Origin: Ureibacillus sinduriensis BLB-1 = JCM 15800
Lineage (GTDB): Bacteria; Bacillota; Bacilli; Bacillales_A; Planococcaceae
Direction: 5' to 3'
NCBI RefSeq assembly: GCF_000772955.1
Contig: NZ_JPVO01000055.1
Location: 372,001-436,000 of the forward strand
Length of the DNA stretch: 64,000 nucleotides
Part shown: one piece after another, positions 54,491-63,570 of the stretch
Position numbering within the stretch: the first letter of the stretch is position 1
Layout of the letters: each line of letters starts with the position of its first letter
Position numbers and translations under genes: made by a program
Notes under the pieces: generated by a model
Seen by the model: only the letters and a program-made list of their open reading frames with translations
The model's database searches: none
Told to the model about the DNA's origin: nothing

Positions 54491-54517
54491 AAACACCCAA
54501 TTTTTATTGGGTGTTTT
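54491..54517 (+). terminator. Partial terminator directly after the pilin gene
   Basis: Perfect 10-bp stem AAACACCCAA (54491-54500) / TTGGGTGTTT (54507-54516) with a 6-nt loop, then only about four T. Likely to release part of the transcripts and to stabilise the pilin mRNA end, while letting some polymerase reach pilM. Confidence 0.75.
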
Positions 54518-54551
54518 AATGAAAATCTAATTTATAAAAGGAGCCCTGCGA

Positions 54552-55529
54552 ATGTTCAAGAAAAAGAAAAATTCCCATGTGTCAATCGAGATGAATGATT
54601 ATGTACTTCGCGCACTTGTTTCAAAGGGCCCAGATTTGTCCCAAGCCGAGGTGTTTGAAGTGGCTTTGCCTCATGAAGTCATCGACGAAGCTACTTTGAA
54701 AGATGAAATGGCGTTGTTCGAGATTTTTAAAGAAAATGCCGTTAAATGGGGTGGGAAAAAGCAAAATGTCCGCTTTTTTGTCCCCGATCCGACCGTTTTG
54801 TTAAAATCGTTTGAGCATCCCCGTGATGTCGAGCCCGACAAACTGAAAGAGTATGTCCAAATGGAGCTTGGGCACAGTATTCACTTACCTTTCCAAGATT
54901 CATTAATCGATGTTTACGACCCCATTGCCGGCGATGGGCAGGCGATGTTGTTTGCCGCTGCTTCTGAAGAAGTCAATAAATACATCACCCTCTTTTTGGA
55001 CATCCATATGGAGCCGCAAGCTGCCGACATCCGCGCGTTATGCAATTTACGCTTGCTTGAAAGAATGGAAATGATCGATAATGAAAAGACATACTTAATT
55101 TCCAACTGGCTTATTAATGAATTATCGATTTGTATCTACTCCAATGGGCATGTGGATTTCTTGCGTTATCAGCAGATCCCCACGACCATTTCCCAATGGC
55201 ACTCCAAGTCAATAAAGGATAATGAGCTGGAGTTTACATATGGCGGCGAGTTGGAAGATTACCGAATGACGATTATGGATCAGGTGCTGGAACTTGAACG
55301 TATTATGAACTTCTTCCGTTTTTCTTTGCATAAAGGGGAAAAGTCCGTTGATGAAATCATTGTTATGGGCGATAACCCGCTTCTTGATAATATTCATCGT
55401 TATCTGCAAGATACACTGCCGGTTACAGCGAAAATGGTGGATGATTCACAAATCAACAAGTACTTCCCAGGATTTAAAGCAAAACATGCATCGTTGCTTG
55501 GGCTTGCGCTAAAGGAGATTTCATCATGA
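54552..55529 (+). CDS. pilM: Type IV pilus assembly protein PilM
   Basis: 325-residue cytoplasmic actin-like protein that binds the cytoplasmic tail of PilN and links the ATPase to the alignment subcomplex. 'HVSIEMNDYVLRALVSKGPD' near the N-terminus, 'HPRDVEPDKLKEYVQMELGH' and 'KSVDEIIVMGDNPLLDNIHR' match the PilM fold and order. AAAAGGAG lies upstream of the ATG. It overlaps pilN by four bases (ATGA). Sequence similarity to proteobacterial PilM is low, so the assignment rests also on the pilMNO context. Confidence 0.85.
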   Translation: MFKKKKNSHVSIEMNDYVLRALVSKGPDLSQAEVFEVALPHEVIDEATLKDEMALFEIFKENAVKWGGKKQNVRFFVPDPTVLLKSFEHPRDVEPDKLKEYVQMELGHSIHLPFQDSLIDVYDPIAGDGQAMLFAAASEEVNKYITLFLDIHMEPQAADIRALCNLRLLERMEMIDNEKTYLISNWLINELSICIYSNGHVDFLRYQQIPTTISQWHSKSIKDNELEFTYGGELEDYRMTIMDQVLELERIMNFFRFSLHKGEKSVDEIIVMGDNPLLDNIHRYLQDTLPVTAKMVDDSQINKYFPGFKAKHASLLGLALKEISS

Positions 55530-56113
55530 TACCAGATATTAACCTCATCCCCAGACTTGAAAAAAGCCAACAAGGATCCAAACTGGTTTATATCTTGCTC
55601 GTAATTGTTGCTTTATTGGCACTGACATTCCTCATCTGGCAATACTTTACGGCACGCGCAGACATTGCGAATCTGGAAAGGGAACAAGCGAGCCTTAATA
55701 ACCAGCGCAATCAATTGAACGAACAAATAGCTGCTTTACAGCCAGGAAGTGGAGGATCTTTGGAACAATCGTTGCAATTCATTGAAATGGTGTCTTATCC
55801 AGTTTCGCCATTGATCGATGAAATTCAAGGGTTGCAACCGAACAACTCCTATTTGCGCAATTATGCATTTAGTCCGGAAAGTGTTTCACTCTCGATTGAT
55901 TTTGAAACATTGAGCGATGTTTCTGCATTTGTGACAAGGTTGAATAATAGCGCATATTTCATCGATGGACAAGTTCTTTCGATTACAAGCTCCGCGCTGG
56001 GTGAGGAACCCGGTACCGAGGATGAAACGGATTTTAATGTCATTCCTAGACAATCCGTTGAAATCATGCTTTTGATCAACGAGACCTATTTGGCTACTGG
56101 AGGTGTTCAATAG
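55526..56113 (+). CDS. pilN: Type IV pilus assembly protein PilN
   Basis: 195 residues: a short cytoplasmic tail with the PilM-binding 'INLIPRLEK' (family motif INLLP), one membrane helix at about 20-40, a coiled coil ('LEREQASLNNQRNQLNEQIA') and a small extracellular ferredoxin-like domain. It forms the alignment complex with PilO. Its start overlaps pilM and its stop overlaps pilO by one base. Confidence 0.88.
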   Translation: MIPDINLIPRLEKSQQGSKLVYILLVIVALLALTFLIWQYFTARADIANLEREQASLNNQRNQLNEQIAALQPGSGGSLEQSLQFIEMVSYPVSPLIDEIQGLQPNNSYLRNYAFSPESVSLSIDFETLSDVSAFVTRLNNSAYFIDGQVLSITSSALGEEPGTEDETDFNVIPRQSVEIMLLINETYLATGGVQ

Positions 56114-56847
56114 TGAAGCTCTCTGGTAATAAAAATACTTCTTTGCTACTGCTTGTAGCATTAATCGCTGCCTTGTTATTTGCGATTTTCTATTACATCG
56201 TGTTGCCGAAAAAAGATAATGTGCAATCACTTGAAAACTCCATAAATGCTTTACAGACAGAGATTGGGGCACTTCAGGCGCAGATTGATTCTTCAACAGA
56301 AGAATCGACTAGCGATGTCTCCAATGTATTTGAAATTCGTCAAAAGTTGCCTCAATCACGACAGATTGATCAGCTGCTTCTAAACTTGGAAGAGATTGAG
56401 TTTGTATCAAAAACCCGTATTACTTCCATTGGTTTTAACAGCTATGATGCACTCGTATCGGAATCTGCTATTGTTCCCCTTCCTGAGGAAGAGACGGCTG
56501 AGGATGCAGCAGAAGGTCAGATGGATGGAGCGGAAGTTACTGACACTGAAGAAGCGGGTGAAGGAAATGAAACAGGCGAAACGGTTGAAACGCCTGTATC
56601 AGAAATTGCTGCACAGACATTGCCAACTGAACTTAAGCTCATTACTTTCAATTTGGAAATCGAGGCACCGGATGATCAAAATATACAAGTTTTCATCGAA
56701 GAAATTGAAAACTTGAAACGCATTATGCATATGGACTCAATTAGCTTCACACTTCTGGGGGAAGAAGGTGAATTCAGGGAAGAGGGCAACGATACAGTTA
56801 CTGCTTCTATCCAAGTAACGACTTTCTATTATGAAGGAGAGTCTTAA
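56113..56847 (+). CDS. pilO: Type IV pilus assembly protein PilO
   Basis: 244 residues. One N-terminal membrane helix (about 9-28), a coiled coil ('SLENSINALQTEIGALQAQI'), then an extracellular domain interrupted by an acidic Glu/Thr/Gly-rich insertion at about 120-160. The end ('TASIQVTTFYYEGES') fits the PilO beta-strand. The GTG start overlaps the pilN stop, so translation is coupled. The acidic insert is not expected in most PilO proteins and may face the cell wall. Confidence 0.85.
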   Translation: MKLSGNKNTSLLLLVALIAALLFAIFYYIVLPKKDNVQSLENSINALQTEIGALQAQIDSSTEESTSDVSNVFEIRQKLPQSRQIDQLLLNLEEIEFVSKTRITSIGFNSYDALVSESAIVPLPEEETAEDAAEGQMDGAEVTDTEEAGEGNETGETVETPVSEIAAQTLPTELKLITFNLEIEAPDDQNIQVFIEEIENLKRIMHMDSISFTLLGEEGEFREEGNDTVTASIQVTTFYYEGES

Positions 56848-56889
56848 TTAGACATTCTCCAAATAAGTGAACAATGTTAAAATGATACA

Positions 56890-56919
56890 ATCGGGATTCG
56901 GATGTTGACGGATCCCGAT
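56890..56919 (+). repeat. Inverted repeat between pilO and pilD
   Basis: ATCGGGAT at 56890-56897 and ATCCCGAT at 56912-56919 form a perfect 8-bp stem with a 14-nt loop. Only a broken T-run follows, so it is at best a weak terminator; it may modulate pilD expression or protect the mRNA. Confidence 0.5.
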
Positions 56920-56945
56920 GATTTTAGGTTTAGGAGGTGCATACT

Positions 56946-57698
56946 ATGGAAATCGTTTATACCGTGTTTGCATTTATTTTTGGACTTGTGTTTGGCTCGT
57001 TCCTTAACGTGGTAGGTTTGAGAGTGCCCAAGAAAGAGTCGATATCCACACCACCGTCTCATTGCACAAACTGCCAGCGTCGCTTAACGCTATTGGATTT
57101 GATTCCTGTCTTGTCATACATATTTTTACGGGGTAAATGCCGAACATGCCATGCCAAAATCTCCCCGATTTACTTACTTACAGAGATGGTTACGGGGCTT
57201 CTATTTGCGCTCGCGGTTTGGAATTTCGGGTTAACAATTGAAACAGCCGTGGCGCTGTTGTTCATTTCCTTATTGATGATTATCGTGGTGTCTGACTTTG
57301 CCTATATGCTTATTCCGGACAAGGTGCTCTTGTTCTTTTTGCCGTTACTCGCATTAGGTCGCATATTCTCGCCGATTGAGCCATGGTGGGATAGCATCCT
57401 GGGGGCTGTTGTCGGCTTTGGCATCCTCTATCTCATCGCGGTTGTTTCCAAAGGAGGCATGGGTGGGGGAGACATTAAGCTTTTCTTTTTAATAGGACTT
57501 GTGTTGGGAACATTGAATACACTGCTCACCCTATTCCTGTCAGCATTCATCGGAATGATTGCAGGTATGATCATGCTGAAAGTCCGCAATCAAGGCAGGA
57601 AAACACCTATCCCATTCGGACCTTCCATCGCTTTGGCTGCCATCATCGTCTATTTTTACGGTGAAGTGATACTAGATTGGTATGCGAATTTATTTTGA
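56946..57698 (+). CDS. pilD: Prepilin leader peptidase / N-methyltransferase PilD
   Basis: 250-residue membrane aspartyl protease with about seven helices that cleaves prepilin leaders and methylates the new N-terminus. The N-terminal 'FGLVFGSFLNVVGLRVPKKE' and the paired C-x2-C zinc site ('SHCTNCQRRL', 'GKCRTCHAK') mark the methylase part. Catalytic aspartates are in 'VVSDFAYMLIPD' and 'MGGGDIKLFF' (GxGD motif). ATG 56946 is 8 nt after TAGGAGG; GTG 56937 overlaps that site. Last gene of the pil operon, with a terminator about 130 nt downstream. Confidence 0.95.
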   Translation: MEIVYTVFAFIFGLVFGSFLNVVGLRVPKKESISTPPSHCTNCQRRLTLLDLIPVLSYIFLRGKCRTCHAKISPIYLLTEMVTGLLFALAVWNFGLTIETAVALLFISLLMIIVVSDFAYMLIPDKVLLFFLPLLALGRIFSPIEPWWDSILGAVVGFGILYLIAVVSKGGMGGGDIKLFFLIGLVLGTLNTLLTLFLSAFIGMIAGMIMLKVRNQGRKTPIPFGPSIALAAIIVYFYGEVILDWYANLF

Positions 57699-57826
57699 TG
57701 ATTAGAGACGCCTCCAGACTGTTGACGAATGCTTTCATCCTGAGTTGGTTTTCTGTCAAGCTAATCCTTCATTAGAAGGGGGATAACCTAAAAAAGTGAT
57801 ACAAAGTCGAAGATCGACATTGTCTA

Positions 57827-57857
57827 AGTCGCCTATTGATTAGGCGACTCTTTTTTT
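57827..57857 (+). terminator. Rho-independent terminator of the pil operon
   Basis: AGTCGCCTA at 57827-57835 pairs perfectly with TAGGCGACT at 57841-57849 and is followed by seven T from 57851. Confidence 0.92.
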
Positions 57858-57930
57858 GAAAGGAAAAATAAAGTTAGTCTAGAATATTCTAAAACAAGTA
57901 ATTATTATAGGAATTATGGAGGTGGTTCGG

Positions 57931-58674
57931 ATGAAACCGATAATCGGAATTACGATGACAACGAACAACGGGCAGTATTGCATAAATGAGGCTTATGTAA
58001 AATCCATCATTCAAGCGGGCGGAATTCCGCTCATGATTCCTTTTGGTGTGGAAAGAGATGCCGAACAATTGCTCGAAGGGATCGATGGGTTGCTGCTCAC
58101 AGGTGGGGTGGACATCCATCCGCATTTCTTTGATGAAGAGCCACATATTAAAATCGGCGAAATTATGCTGGAACGCGATGAAGTCGAACTGGAGCTAACA
58201 GAAGCCGCACTGAAGAAAAAAATGCCGATATTCGGGATTTGCAGGGGGTTTCAACTGTTAAACGTAGCGCTGGGTGGAACGCTCTATCAGGATATCAATT
58301 CGCAATATGAGCATACGCCCATCCTTCACAAGCAAAATGCCCGCAGAAAAGAAGCATCCCATTTCATAGAAATTAGGAAGGGCAGCCAGCTATACGAAAT
58401 GATCGGCAAAGAAAAAATTGCAGTCAATTCATTTCATCATCAAGCATTGAAGAAGGTACCGGATAGTTTCGAGATTACAGCAAAAGCAAGCGACGGCATT
58501 ATCGAAGCCTTTGAAATGAAAGATTATCCTTATTGTGTGGGCGTACAATGGCATCCTGAGGAGATGGCCATTGCCGAGGATGAACATGCAAAGAAACTAT
58601 TCAAGTCATTTATCGACGCTAGTGCTGCCTTTAAACAGCAAAATGAACCGCTCGTGTCACACTTGCCTTCATAA
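57931..58674 (+). CDS. Gamma-glutamyl-GABA hydrolase-like class I amidotransferase (peptidase C26)
   Basis: 247-residue cytoplasmic hydrolase of the PuuD/C26 family that cleaves gamma-glutamyl bonds. 'KPIIGITMTTNNGQYCINEA' is the usual N-terminus. 'GLLLTGGVDIHPHFFDEEP', the nucleophile elbow 'FGICRGFQLLNVALGG' (Cys) and the 'VGVQWHPEEMA' triad His-x-Glu are present. GGAGGTGG is 6 nt before ATG 57931; the in-frame ATG 57916 overlaps it. It lies alone between the pil operon and lexA. Substrate (gamma-glutamyl-GABA or another gamma-glutamyl compound) is inferred from the family. Confidence 0.9.
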   Translation: MKPIIGITMTTNNGQYCINEAYVKSIIQAGGIPLMIPFGVERDAEQLLEGIDGLLLTGGVDIHPHFFDEEPHIKIGEIMLERDEVELELTEAALKKKMPIFGICRGFQLLNVALGGTLYQDINSQYEHTPILHKQNARRKEASHFIEIRKGSQLYEMIGKEKIAVNSFHHQALKKVPDSFEITAKASDGIIEAFEMKDYPYCVGVQWHPEEMAIAEDEHAKKLFKSFIDASAAFKQQNEPLVSHLPS

Positions 58675-58742
58675 GTTGCCAGATGAGGGTGAAGCTCTTA
58701 ATCTAATGGTGGCCATCAGACTTGTATAAGAATACTATAAAT

Positions 58743-58788
58743 AAAAAGGTTGTCTCACAGTCTATTGACCAACGAGACAACTTTTTTT
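58743..58788. terminator. Bidirectional terminator between the C26 peptidase gene and lexA
   Basis: GTTGTCTC at 58749-58756 pairs with GAGACAAC at 58774-58781. A-run before and T-run after (58743-58747, 58782-58788) extend the stem and give T-tails on both strands. It serves the rightward peptidase gene and the leftward lexA. Confidence 0.9.
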
Positions 58789-59407
58789 AATGAATATTTC
58801 GATATAAACCTACTACCTTACCTAAAATCGTCACTTGATTTACTAGGATTGGGTCCATAGTTGAATTTTCCGGTTGAAGTCGGAAGTGTGTTTTTTCTTT
58901 AAAGAAACGTTTTACCGTTGCTTCGTCATCCTCCGTCATCGCCACGACGATCTCACCGTTATTCGCCGTGTTCGTTTGTTTCACAACTACATAATCGCCA
59001 TCCAGAATACCGGCTTCTATCATTGATTCTCCCATGACCTCAAGCATGAATAAATTTTCCTCGCCTGTACCGTACGCATCTGGCAGTGGGAAATATTCCT
59101 CGATATTTTCAATTGCCGTGATCGGCAGTCCCGCGGTAACTTTCCCTACTAATGGAACATGTACTACGGATTGCTTTTGAACTGTAGCTTCTTCCTGATC
59201 AAGAATTTCAATGGCGCGCGGTTTTGTCGGGTCACGGCGGATTAAGCCTTTACTCTCCAACCGAGCTAGATGGCCATGTACCGTCGAACTTGACGCAAGA
59301 CCTACAGCCTCTCCTATTTCACGAACTGATGGGGGATATCCCTTCGTCCGTACTTCTTCTTTTATGAATGTTAAAATATCTTCTTGCCTCTTTGATATTT
59401 TCTTCAA
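58787..59407 (-). CDS. lexA: SOS repressor LexA
   Basis: 206 residues from TTG 59407 (205 in B. subtilis). Winged helix at the N-terminus ('[20 protein letters not shown]', '[19 protein letters not shown]', '[18 protein letters not shown]'), then the self-cleavage site Ala-Gly in 'KVTAGLP' and the Ser/Lys pair in 'MGESMIEAG' and 'EATVKRFF'. GAGGTGG is 5 nt before the TTG; the GTG at 59416 overlaps that site. RecA-stimulated cleavage derepresses the SOS genes. A perfect LexA box overlaps its own promoter. Confidence 0.97.
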   Translation of the reverse strand: MKKISKRQEDILTFIKEEVRTKGYPPSVREIGEAVGLASSSTVHGHLARLESKGLIRRDPTKPRAIEILDQEEATVQKQSVVHVPLVGKVTAGLPITAIENIEEYFPLPDAYGTGEENLFMLEVMGESMIEAGILDGDYVVVKQTNTANNGEIVVAMTEDDEATVKRFFKEKTHFRLQPENSTMDPILVNQVTILGKVVGLYRNIH

Positions 59408-59452
59408 CTCTACCACCTCTTTTGTGAATATGTACCTCTATTAGTTACATAT

Positions 59453-59492
59453 AGTATATCAGTGAAAGAACAAAAATGCAAACATAGGTTCG
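59453..59492 (-). promoter_or_regulatory. lexA promoter with overlapping LexA box
   Basis: On the minus strand, -10 TATACT (59453-59458) and -35 TTTGCA (59477-59482) are 18 nt apart. CGAAC-CTAT-GTTTG (59479-59492 read leftward) is a full match to the Bacillus LexA box CGAAC-N4-GTTYG and covers part of the -35, so lexA represses itself. Confidence 0.85.
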
Positions 59493-59501
59493 AAATCGGT
59501 G

Positions 59502-59561
59502 TTGACAAAAACAAGTGTTCGTATTAAATTAGGAACATATATTCGTGAGAACAAATATTCG
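59502..59561 (+). promoter_or_regulatory. yneA promoter with three LexA boxes
   Basis: TTGACA at 59502-59507 and TAAATT at 59525-59530 with a 17-nt spacer. LexA-like boxes are at 59508-59521 (AAAAC-N4-GTTCG, filling the spacer), 59532-59545 (GGAAC-N4-ATTCG) and 59548-59561 (AGAAC-N4-ATTCG), each with 8 of 10 consensus positions. The arrangement predicts tight SOS control of yneAB. Confidence 0.85.
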
Positions 59562-59577
59562 AAAAGAGGTTTTATTT

Positions 59578-60572
<995 letters not shown>

Positions 60573-60796
60573 ACATGTTGAGTATGATAAATCAGTTAAA
60601 CAAGTCCTAATTTGAAATGTTAAATCAATTCTCTTAAATTCTTCTATGGTAAGGAGTTAGATCCATAACCACTCAACTTAATCCTAGCAATTTCTTTTCA
60701 TTGAAATTGCAATCTGGTAGAATTTTTTTAAAAATGGGTATGATTTCTATTTTTTGTATGCTATATTTGTGATAATTCAATATTCGAAAAATTTAT
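60573..60796 (+). other. Gap between yneB and the cobalamin riboswitch
   Basis: No gene. A perfect 8-bp inverted repeat, GCAATTTC at 60687-60694 with GAAATTGC at 60703-60710, is present, with a T-run 11 nt beyond it, so it may end the yneAB transcript weakly. The cobalamin operon promoter should lie around 60740-60780 (GATAAT at 60771-60776), but no clear -35 was found. Confidence 0.4.
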
Positions 60797-60985
60797 TAAG
60801 TGCTCATATTCAAAAATGAGGTAAAAGGGAAATCAGTGAAATTCTGGTACAGCCCCCGCTACTGTAAGGCAGATGAACCCACAATACCACCAGTTCAGGG
60901 AAGGTGTGGCAGTAAGGTGAAGCCGAGTCAGGAAACCTGCTTAATAAAGATAGTTAGACTTTTCGGAGGGAAAAGACAAGGCTAG
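60797..60985 (+). ncRNA. Cobalamin (B12) riboswitch
   Basis: The conserved core is present in order: a GGGAA segment at 60828-60832, GTGAAA-TTC-TGG, the invariant C-rich stretch with GCCCCCGCTACTGTAA at 60852-60867, and the B12 box region GTCAGGAAACCTGC at 60927-60940. Spacing between these blocks is normal. It lies upstream of cobalamin biosynthesis genes and is followed by a terminator, so adenosylcobalamin binding should switch the operon off by transcription termination. End points are approximate. Confidence 0.93.
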
Positions 60986-61041
60986 TGTTTGTTAATTACA
61001 TTGCGGTATTTAACGTTTTTTGTTATGCCAATATTAATTCT

Positions 61042-61075
61042 GCCTGTATTCCTAAAAAGAGTACAGGCTTTTTTT
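61042..61075 (+). terminator. Riboswitch-controlled attenuator terminator
   Basis: GCCTGTA at 61042-61048 pairs with TACAGGC at 61062-61068, then seven T. It stands between the riboswitch and cbiH and is the expression platform's terminator. Confidence 0.9.
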
Positions 61076-61148
61076 ATTTTCTTTTCCCCTTATGTTGAAT
61101 TCGTAGGGGAAAAGCAACCGCAGTTTTTACTAGTTTAGGGGGAGTGTT

Positions 61149-62792
61149 ATGAATAAAGGGAAAATTTTTGTTGTTGGCTTTGGTCCCGGCGACTATGAAC
61201 ATATAACCAAAAGAGCTATTGATGCTTTGCAGCAAAGTGAATATATTATCGGCTATAAAACCTATGTTGAATTGATCGCCGACTTGGTTACAGCAAAATC
61301 AATCGTCAGTACAGGCATGACGGAAGAAGTTTCTCGTGCACAGGAAGCCGTACGGCAAGCTGAGCTCGGAAACATTGTATCGGTTATTTCCAGTGGTGAT
61401 TCCGGTGTATATGGAATGGCCGGACTTGTCTATGAGGTGCTTATTGAAATGGGCTGGAAGCAGGATACAGGCATCGAAGTGGAGGTTGTACCAGGTATTT
61501 CAGCCATCAACTCTTGTGCTAGTTTGCTCGGTGCACCGGTAATGCACGATTCTTGCACAATCAGTTTGAGTGACCATTTGACGCCCTGGACCGTCATTGA
61601 AAAGCGAATTGAAGCAGCAGCAATGGCGGACTTCGTTATTGCCCTATACAACCCGAAAAGCGGTCGACGCACTAGGCAAATTGTTGAGGCACAAAGAATC
61701 TTGTTGCAATATCGATCCCCTTCAACACCAGTTGGACTGGTGAAAAGCGCATATAGGGAAAAGCAACAGATTGTGATGACAACATTGGCGGAAATGCTGA
61801 ATCATGAAATCGGTATGTTAACAACAGTGATTATAGGTAACTCTTCAACCTTTTATTATGATAATAAAATGATTACCCCCCGCGGCTATCAACGGAAATA
61901 TACGCTGGGAGAAGAGAAACAGGCCTTGAAACCGCATCAACGCTTGAAAAAAGAGGCGGAACCGTGGGCACTTGATCAAGATACCGGGTTGGCTAAGAGC
62001 GGTTATGAGAAAATCGTCGAAAAAAAAGTAAATCGATCTGCACTGGAACTGGCTAGTGAAGCATTGGCACTTGTCGGAGGAGTCAAAAGTGAGCCCCCCC
62101 GTGACCAAAATTTCGCCAAGCCGCTTGTTCAGCAGGAAATCGAATCCATCTTTGAAATTGGGGTGAGCCCAGGGGTTGCAAATAAATCGTTTACTCCGGA
62201 ACAAATGCGGACTTTAGCAGACTTGGTAGGGGAAAATGGCACGATGGAATATACGCCAGATCACAAAATCCATTTGAAAATCCCAACAGAACAGCCGTTG
62301 AAAATTGTCGAAATGTTGGAAAACGTCGGATTTTTGTTGGCACCAATCGGCGATTACTTAAATTTAAAAGCATGTGATTTTTGCTACGGCGAAAAAGCGG
62401 ATGCAATTCCATACGCTGAAAGGATTCAAAAAGATTTAGGTGGGATGAAGCTGCCCAAGGAGTTGCATATAGGATTTAATGGCTGCGGTATGGCTTGCTA
62501 TCGGGCTGTTTTTGATGATATCGGCATCGTCTATCGAAAGAAAAAGTTTGACTTGTTCATCGGTGCCAAACCAGTTGGGCGAACGGCCCATGCAGCCCAG
62601 CCAGTTGCTGAGGGCATCGAACCCGAGGAACTCGTTCCATTAATCACAAGAATTATAGATGAGTATAAACAAAATGCACACCCAAATGAGCGACTGTTCA
62701 AATATTTTAAACGTGTCAGGAAAATTTTGAATTACAACTATCAGGATATGAGCAGCAAAATTGAAGTTGAACCTGCGCCATGCGGAGATTAG
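61149..62792 (+). CDS. cbiH: Precorrin-3B C17-methyltransferase fused to an Fe-S domain (CbiH60-type)
   Basis: 547 residues, about twice the size of a plain CbiH/CobJ. Residues 1-240 are the SAM-dependent methyltransferase that contracts the ring ('IFVVGFGPGDYEHITKRAID', 'VISSGDSGVYGMAGLVYEVL', 'VPGISAINSCASLLGAPVMH', 'ALYNPKSGRRTRQ'). Residues about 320-547 are a sulfite/nitrite-reductase-like domain with iron-sulphur cysteines in 'KACDFCYGEK' and 'GFNGCGMACYRAV'. This is the long form described as CbiH60 in Bacillus megaterium, for the anaerobic (cobalt-early) pathway. It is the first gene after the riboswitch; cbiJ follows at 11 nt. Confidence 0.93.
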   Translation: MNKGKIFVVGFGPGDYEHITKRAIDALQQSEYIIGYKTYVELIADLVTAKSIVSTGMTEEVSRAQEAVRQAELGNIVSVISSGDSGVYGMAGLVYEVLIEMGWKQDTGIEVEVVPGISAINSCASLLGAPVMHDSCTISLSDHLTPWTVIEKRIEAAAMADFVIALYNPKSGRRTRQIVEAQRILLQYRSPSTPVGLVKSAYREKQQIVMTTLAEMLNHEIGMLTTVIIGNSSTFYYDNKMITPRGYQRKYTLGEEKQALKPHQRLKKEAEPWALDQDTGLAKSGYEKIVEKKVNRSALELASEALALVGGVKSEPPRDQNFAKPLVQQEIESIFEIGVSPGVANKSFTPEQMRTLADLVGENGTMEYTPDHKIHLKIPTEQPLKIVEMLENVGFLLAPIGDYLNLKACDFCYGEKADAIPYAERIQKDLGGMKLPKELHIGFNGCGMACYRAVFDDIGIVYRKKKFDLFIGAKPVGRTAHAAQPVAEGIEPEELVPLITRIIDEYKQNAHPNERLFKYFKRVRKILNYNYQDMSSKIEVEPAPCGD

Positions 62793-62802
62793 GAGGTAAA
62801 CA

Positions 62803-63570
62803 ATGATACTTTTCTTGGCTGGTACTAGTGATGCCAGAGAACTCGCTGTTTTCCTGCATCAGAATGGATATCGTTTACTTGCAACAGTGGTCACGCAATC
62901 AGCCGCGGACAGCTTGCAAGATTGCGGTATAGAGCACCATGTTGGTCGATTGACTCATGAGGACATGCTTCGCCTCGGAACTGAGATTGGCGCCGAAGTG
63001 ATTGTCGATGCTTCACACCCATTTGCAGAAGAAGCCTCTAAAACGGCCATTGGAACAGCAAAATCAATGAGAATACCTTATCTAAGGTTTGAGAGAAAAG
63101 ATAGTATTTTTAACCACGAGCTGATTACGGAAGTAGATTCATATGAACAAGCCGCACTCGAAGCAAAAAAGAGGGGCGGAACGATTATGTTGACGACAGG
63201 CAGTAAAACGTTGGCCACTTTCACAAAACATTTATTAAATCCGAACATCAAATTATATGCAAGGATGTTGCCAAATATGGAAAATATGGAGAAATGTGCA
63301 AGTTTAGGAATCCCTCAAAAAAATATCATTGCAATTCAAGGACCATTTTCTAAAGAATTGAATCATTCGCTTTATAAACAGTACGGCGTGACTTTGATGA
63401 TTACTAAAGAAAGCGGGAAAGTTGGTTCCATGGATGAAAAGATTGAAGCGGCCATAGAGCAACGAATCGAAGTAATCATAATCAAAAGGCCACGTATTGA
63501 TTATGGCAATAAATATTCCACTTTTGAAGAAATACTCAAACAATTACAAGGAGTGTCAAACAATGGCTAA
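62803..63570 (+). CDS. cbiJ: Cobalt-precorrin-6A reductase
   Basis: 255 residues of the CobK/CbiJ family, reducing the ring of (cobalt-)precorrin-6A with NADPH. N-terminal Rossmann-type 'ILFLAGTSDARELAVFLHQN', 'EVIVDASHPFAEEASKTAIG', 'IPYLRFERKD', 'LTTGSKTLATF' and 'AIQGPFSKELN' follow the family in order. TAGGAGG is upstream of the ATG. It overlaps the start of cbiC by 8 nt. Confidence 0.93.
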   Translation: MILFLAGTSDARELAVFLHQNGYRLLATVVTQSAADSLQDCGIEHHVGRLTHEDMLRLGTEIGAEVIVDASHPFAEEASKTAIGTAKSMRIPYLRFERKDSIFNHELITEVDSYEQAALEAKKRGGTIMLTTGSKTLATFTKHLLNPNIKLYARMLPNMENMEKCASLGIPQKNIIAIQGPFSKELNHSLYKQYGVTLMITKESGKVGSMDEKIEAAIEQRIEVIIIKRPRIDYGNKYSTFEEILKQLQGVSNNG

